Translations under genes and position numbers: made by a program | Shown: positions 15,309-17,817 of the stretch, piece after piece | Layout: each line of letters starts with the position of its first letter | Position numbering within the stretch: position 1 is the first letter of the stretch | The notes under the pieces: generated by a model | What the model was told of the DNA's origin: nothing | Seen by the model: the letters and a program-made list of their open reading frames with translations, nothing else | Database searches by the model: none | Assembly: GCA_022712235.1 (NCBI GenBank) | Contig: JALAGW010000070.1 | Span: 1 to 17,817 of the forward strand | Direction of reading: 5' to 3' | Source of the DNA: Brevundimonas sp. | GTDB lineage: Bacteria; Pseudomonadota; Alphaproteobacteria; Caulobacterales; Caulobacteraceae | Length of the DNA stretch: 17,817 nt

Positions 15309-15584
15309 TCAGGCGTCCAGGTGGCCGGGACGCGCGAGATGACGCCGCAGCACTTCGAAGAAACGACGGTCATGGCGCGCAGCCCACAGGCCCACGGCGT
15401 GGGCCGCGGCCCACCAGAGCAGCCCGAGCCACCAGATGCGCAGGGCCAGGCCCAGCACCATGGCGATGGTGCCCATGACCACGGCGTAGTCGCGGGGCAT
15501 GCCGGCCATCAGGACGGGTTCGGTCAGGGCCTGGGCGACCGGCAGGTCCCAGCCTTCCGGGCGGGTCTCGATCTCTGCGGACAT
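15309..15584 (-). CDS. trbD: Conjugal transfer protein TrbD (VirB3 family)
   Basis: A 91-aa inner-membrane protein. Starts MSAEIETRPEGWDLPVAQALTEP in outline, with the family's PVAQALTEPVLMAGMPR block (about 15-31), then two hydrophobic segments (about 34-50 and 52-70) and a basic C-terminus, RHDRRFFEVLRRHL. ATG 15584 shares one base with the trbC stop (TGATG), so translation is coupled. The in-frame upstream extension to 15956 is a trbC shadow. Confidence 0.93.
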   Translation of the reverse strand: MSAEIETRPEGWDLPVAQALTEPVLMAGMPRDYAVVMGTIAMVLGLALRIWWLGLLWWAAAHAVGLWAARHDRRFFEVLRRHLARPGHLDA

Positions 15585-15904
15585 CAGCCGATCTCCAGGC
15601 CGCCGGCGAAGCCGAAGAAGTCGAGGAAGAAGGTCGATGCAGCGAAGGCGATGCAGAGGCCGAACAGGATGCTGAGCGCCCGCCGCATGGAGGAGCCGTT
15701 CTCGCTCATGGCCACGCCGGCTCCGAAGACGACCACCGCCACCACGGCGGCGGCCTGGACCACGGGGCCGGTGATGGAGGTCACGACCTGCTGCAGCGGC
15801 CCCTCCCAGGGCATGCCCGATCCGCCGGCCCAGGCGGGCCGGGCCGCTGCGGCAAGGCTCGCCGCGACTGTGACCCGAAGAACAACTGAAACAGAACAAC
15901 GCAT
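15584..15904 (-). CDS. trbC: Conjugative pilin precursor TrbC (VirB2 family)
   Basis: A 106-aa prepilin. Signal peptide with cleavage probably after AWA (residue 26). The mature part has two hydrophobic helices (about 40-65 and 76-100) separated by a short loop with MSENGSSMRR, the classic VirB2/TrbC layout; TraF would cyclise or trim it. AAAGGAC lies about 7 nt before ATG 15904. It is the first gene after the 383-bp repeat-rich gap, so it may have its own promoter there; I found no convincing -35/-10 pair on the minus strand. Confidence 0.93.
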   Translation of the reverse strand: MRCSVSVVLRVTVAASLAAAARPAWAGGSGMPWEGPLQQVVTSITGPVVQAAAVVAVVVFGAGVAMSENGSSMRRALSILFGLCIAFAASTFFLDFFGFAGGLEIG

Positions 15905-15983
15905 GACGAATGTCCTTTGCTTTCGCGATGACCCGAAAGGTCTCGAACAAAGCCAAGCAAACTTACCCGCAGGACGTCAATAG

Positions 15984-15992
15984 TTATTCACA
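15984..15992 (+). promoter_or_regulatory. Perfect DnaA box
   Basis: TTATTCACA matches TTATNCACA exactly. Four nt later TGTGTATTG (15997-16005) is a 7-of-9 match to a box in the opposite direction. It borders the AT-rich repeat cluster. Confidence 0.55.
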
Positions 15993-16002
15993 AGACTGTG
16001 TA

Positions 16003-16054
16003 TTGACTTGGATTAGACTTATAATGACTTGAAATAGATTCGCTTCAGATTCGA
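16003..16054 (+). repeat. Cluster A of phased GACTTG-type repeats
   Basis: GACTTG at 16005, GACTTA at 16016, GACTTG at 16026, then degenerate GATTCG at 16037 and 16047. Unit starts are 11, 10, 11 and 10 nt apart, one helical turn each, so all face the same side of DNA. Confidence 0.75.
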
Positions 16055-16068
16055 TGTTGCGCTTTGTT

Positions 16069-16133
16069 TTTCAACACTCTCACGACCCGATCGACTTGCG
16101 TCGACTTGCGGGCGACTTGTTTCAACACCCTCA
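16069..16133 (+). repeat. 14-bp direct repeat TTTCAACACyCTCA
   Basis: TTTCAACACTCTCA at 16069-16082 and TTTCAACACCCTCA at 16120-16133, one mismatch, start-to-start 51 nt. Each copy is followed within about 12 nt by a CGACTTGC unit, so a larger composite unit is duplicated. Confidence 0.75.
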
Positions 16134-16143
16134 TCCGACTTGC
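16091..16143 (+). repeat. Cluster B of phased GACTTG repeats
   Basis: GACTTG at 16093, 16103, 16114 and 16137; the first two are identical 10-mers TCGACTTGCG. Spacing 10, 11 and 23 nt keeps the helical phase. Confidence 0.8.
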
Positions 16144-16287
16144 AGGCGCCCCGCAAAACGCGCGTCAGCGAGGCGGCAGGACTGTAAATGGCAAGGTCCG
16201 ACATCGGCGCCCGCTCGCAGCACGGACGACCTTGCCCCCCGCACACCTCTCAAAACGAGCATGGCCGGACGCGACCGACGCGACCCC

Positions 16288-17259
16288 TCAGGCCACCTGA
16301 AGCAGGCGCACCCCGTGCTCGCCGGTCGAGGCCTCGCCCGGCTCCACTGCGACCATCCCCTCGACGCGACGCCCCGTGGCGGTCCTGCGGACATGGACGA
16401 TGAGATCCACCGCCTGGACGATCAGCCGGGTCGGGGCCTGGCTGACCACCTCGCCGAGCAGGTCCTCCAGCCGTCTCACCACGTCCTGGGCCGAATTGGC
16501 GTGCACCGTGGACAGGCCTCCCGGATGGCCGGTGTTCCAGCTCTTGAGCATCTCCAGAGCCGCCGCCCCGTCCCGCACCTCGCCGATGATGATGCGGTCC
16601 GGCCGCATCCGCAGGGCGTCCCGCACCAGGTCGGCGACCCCGATCACGCGGGGCCGTCGGCGCGTCAGAACGGACACCAGGTCCCAGGCCGCGCACTGCA
16701 GCTCCGGCGTGTCCTCGATCAGGAAGACCCGATCCTCTGCAAAGGCCGGCTCGGCCAGGACAGCGTTGGCGAGAGTGGTCTTGCCGGACCCCGTTCCGCC
16801 CGAGATCAGGATGTTGCGCCGGTCGACGGCCGCGTCCTTCAGGGCCTCGGCCTGGGCCGGCGACATGACGCCGCCCCGGACATAGTCGTCCAGCCGCCAG
16901 ATGAGCGCCGGTCGTTTGCGGATCGACCAGGCCGGTCCGGTGGAGACCGGCGGCAGGACCGCCTGGAAGCGCTCGCCGCCGCCCGGCAGCACGCCGGACA
17001 CACGGGGGTCGGCGGCGTCCACCACCTCCCCGACATGGTCGGCGACCAGTCGCACGGCCCGGTCCCGATCCCCGGCGGACAGCCGCACGCCTGTGTCAAA
17101 CCGCCCCCGCTGCAGATGATCGAGGACCAGCCGGCCGTCGGGATTGGCGAGGATCTCGACCACCTGGGGATCCGCCAGCGCCGCCAGCGCCGCCTCGCCC
17201 AGGGCGTGCCGCAGGGCCTCCAGCCGCCGCGTTCCGGCCAGGGGCGGCTCAAGGCTCAC
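16288..17259 (-). CDS. trbB: P-type conjugative transfer ATPase TrbB (VirB11 family)
   Basis: A 323-aa cytoplasmic hexameric traffic ATPase. Walker A GGTGSGKT (154-161), Asp box LIEDTPEL (180-187), Walker B DRIIIGEVRDG (221-231) and His box TGHPGGLSTVHAN (243-255) are all present; the N-terminal domain precedes from residue 1. Length is normal. The start is GTG 17259-17257, overlapping the upstream gene's stop (GTGA). Unusually, the next gene (trbC) starts 383 nt downstream. Confidence 0.96.
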   Translation of the reverse strand: MSLEPPLAGTRRLEALRHALGEAALAALADPQVVEILANPDGRLVLDHLQRGRFDTGVRLSAGDRDRAVRLVADHVGEVVDAADPRVSGVLPGGGERFQAVLPPVSTGPAWSIRKRPALIWRLDDYVRGGVMSPAQAEALKDAAVDRRNILISGGTGSGKTTLANAVLAEPAFAEDRVFLIEDTPELQCAAWDLVSVLTRRRPRVIGVADLVRDALRMRPDRIIIGEVRDGAAALEMLKSWNTGHPGGLSTVHANSAQDVVRRLEDLLGEVVSQAPTRLIVQAVDLIVHVRRTATGRRVEGMVAVEPGEASTGEHGVRLLQVA

Positions 17260-17675
17260 GCCCCCGGTCCGGTCATGCCGTCGGACGCCGGCCGTCCCAT
17301 GACGATCCGGCGGGCGGCGTCGTCCAGGAGGCGGTCGATGCGTCTTTCCACCGCCGCCTGCACCGTCGGGTCCGAGTCGGTCGGCGTATCCGGCAGGCGC
17401 AGGAAGAAGGCGCGGGCCACCTCGACCAGAAGCTCCTGGACGATCTGCATGTCCCGCGCAGTCGCGCGCATATGATCCCGCAACGAACGCTCCAGGGTTT
17501 CGAGACGATCCTCGGGATCCGCCCGCGGATTAAGCTGGAGACCCCGGGCGATGGCGCGGCCGGCCGCCTGGCTGAGGGGCATCCGGTTCGCCCGCGCCTC
17601 GCGCGTGAGGCCCGTCACCACCCTCGGGTCATTGAGATAGACCTGCACCCTGAAGGTCTCGACCGACTTGCGCAT
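17256..17675 (-). CDS. CopG-like ribbon-helix-helix protein of the transfer operon
   Basis: A 139-aa protein. The N-terminal 45 residues fit a ribbon-helix-helix fold: strand FRVQVYL, helix VVTGLTREARANRM, then PLSQAAGRAIARGLQ. The rest is helical, with an acidic/Arg-rich coiled stretch (ETLERSLRDHMRATARDMQIVQELLVEVARAFF). CopG-annotated genes commonly sit between traG and trbB in these elements. It could be an operon repressor or an accessory protein at an oriT/partition site; which is not decided by sequence. ATG 17675 shares a base with the upstream gene's stop; its own stop overlaps trbB's GTG. Confidence 0.82.
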   Translation of the reverse strand: MRKSVETFRVQVYLNDPRVVTGLTREARANRMPLSQAAGRAIARGLQLNPRADPEDRLETLERSLRDHMRATARDMQIVQELLVEVARAFFLRLPDTPTDSDPTVQAAVERRIDRLLDDAARRIVMGRPASDGMTGPGA

Positions 17676-17817
17676 CAGGCTCCGCCTCCCTGCAGCTGAT
17701 CGAGCGCGGCCCGCCCCCGGTTCAAGGAGGGGGCGGGGGCGATCGCCGGGCGAGAGGCGGGCGCGCGGGCCGCGCGCGCCTGCGGCCGTATCCGGCGTGA
17801 AGTGGCGGGCGCGGGGG
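17675..17817 (-). CDS. traG: Probable C-terminus of coupling protein TraG (VirD4), partial
   Basis: A minus frame runs from the right edge to TGA 17677-17675. The visible 46 residues are Ala/Pro/Arg-rich and end in SLNRGRAALDQLQGGGA, with no catalytic region in view. The identity is inferred from position: in P-type ICEs traG lies directly before copG-trbB, and TraG tails are low-complexity of this kind. The one-base TGATG overlap with the copG start shows coupled translation. Confidence 0.55.
   Translation of the reverse strand, partial: PAPATSRRIRPQARAARAPASRPAIAPAPSLNRGRAALDQLQGGGA

Larger units (their letters stand above)
15905..16287. other. 383-bp gene-free gap between trbB and trbC, repeat-rich and partly AT-rich
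   Basis: No supported gene. About 15955-16080 is clearly richer in A+T than anything around it. It contains a perfect DnaA box, two clusters of phased GACTTG repeats and a 14-bp direct repeat (each listed separately). A perfect TATAAT sits at 16020-16025 on the plus strand but has no -35 at a normal distance. In most P-type operons trbB and trbC are adjacent, so this gap is unexpected. An origin, oriT/centromere-type site or operator region are the candidates. Confidence 0.75.

Noticed and set aside
13358..15478. 706-codon plus-strand open frame
   Set aside because: It lies wholly opposite trbE and trbD; its Gly/Arg/Pro/Gln/His-rich sequence is the usual GC-rich antisense shadow, with no domain.
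16003..16143. CRISPR-like array
   Set aside because: Units are 6-10 bp at 10-11 bp spacing with no unique spacers; this is a protein-binding array pattern.
16019..16246. 75-codon minus frame (GTG start) in the trbB-trbC gap
   Set aside because: It is translated from the repeat clusters, has no recognisable domain, and its possible start sites (GTG 16246, ATG 16204) are poorly spaced from any ribosome binding site. A short real gene cannot be fully excluded.
16188..16403. 71-codon plus frame downstream of a perfect TATAAT
   Set aside because: Most of it overlaps the trbB 3' end antisense, composition is Arg/Pro nonsense, and the TATAAT lacks a -35 at usual spacing.

Overview
The window looks like a piece of a GC-rich alphaproteobacterial genome, most likely a Caulobacterales member (Brevundimonas/Caulobacter-like). 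This rests on gene content and protein style, not on a marker gene. It splits into two unrelated blocks that meet at about 5844-5918.

Left block (1-5843) reads as ordinary chromosome. On the minus strand, a trehalose-6-phosphate phosphatase gene (otsB) is translationally coupled to a GH15 glucoamylase-like gene that runs off the left edge. Divergently, on the plus strand, four tightly packed genes form a surface-polysaccharide operon: kdsD/kpsF (arabinose-5-phosphate isomerase), a GT4-type glycosyltransferase, a Wza/KpsD-like outer-membrane export lipoprotein, and a 173-residue protein I do not recognise. A possible broken start of a fifth plus-strand gene (5895-6026) sits at the junction.

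Right block (5919-17817) is entirely minus strand and is the conjugation module of an integrative/conjugative element (or plasmid) of the P-type (trb) class. In transcription order, right to left: traG C-terminus (partial), a CopG-like ribbon-helix-helix gene, trbB, a 383-bp gene-free gap, trbC, trbD, trbE, trbJ, trbL, trbF, trbG, trbI, traF (signal peptidase), a lytic transglycosylase, and three consecutive small DNA-binding proteins (one HTH/excisionase-like, two AlpA-like). Nearly every gene overlaps its neighbour by 1-22 nt or sits within a few nt of it, so this is one long polycistronic unit. The products build a VirB/Trb type IV secretion channel: pilin TrbC; ATPases TrbB and TrbE; inner-membrane proteins TrbD, TrbL and TrbF; periplasmic TrbJ; core TrbG and TrbI; TraF for pilin maturation; and a muramidase to open the wall.

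Three things stand out. (1) The gap between trbB and trbC (15905-16287) is AT-rich against its surroundings. It carries a perfect DnaA box, two clusters of GACTTG repeats phased at 10-11 bp, and a 14-bp direct repeat, like a plasmid origin or a centromere/oriT-type site bound by a ribbon-helix-helix protein. (2) traF has a well-placed start and ribosome binding site that lead into the wrong frame at a run of six G: an apparent frameshift. (3) A 19-bp inverted repeat (18/19 match, 14-nt loop) lies at 5953-6004, beside the chromosome/element boundary.
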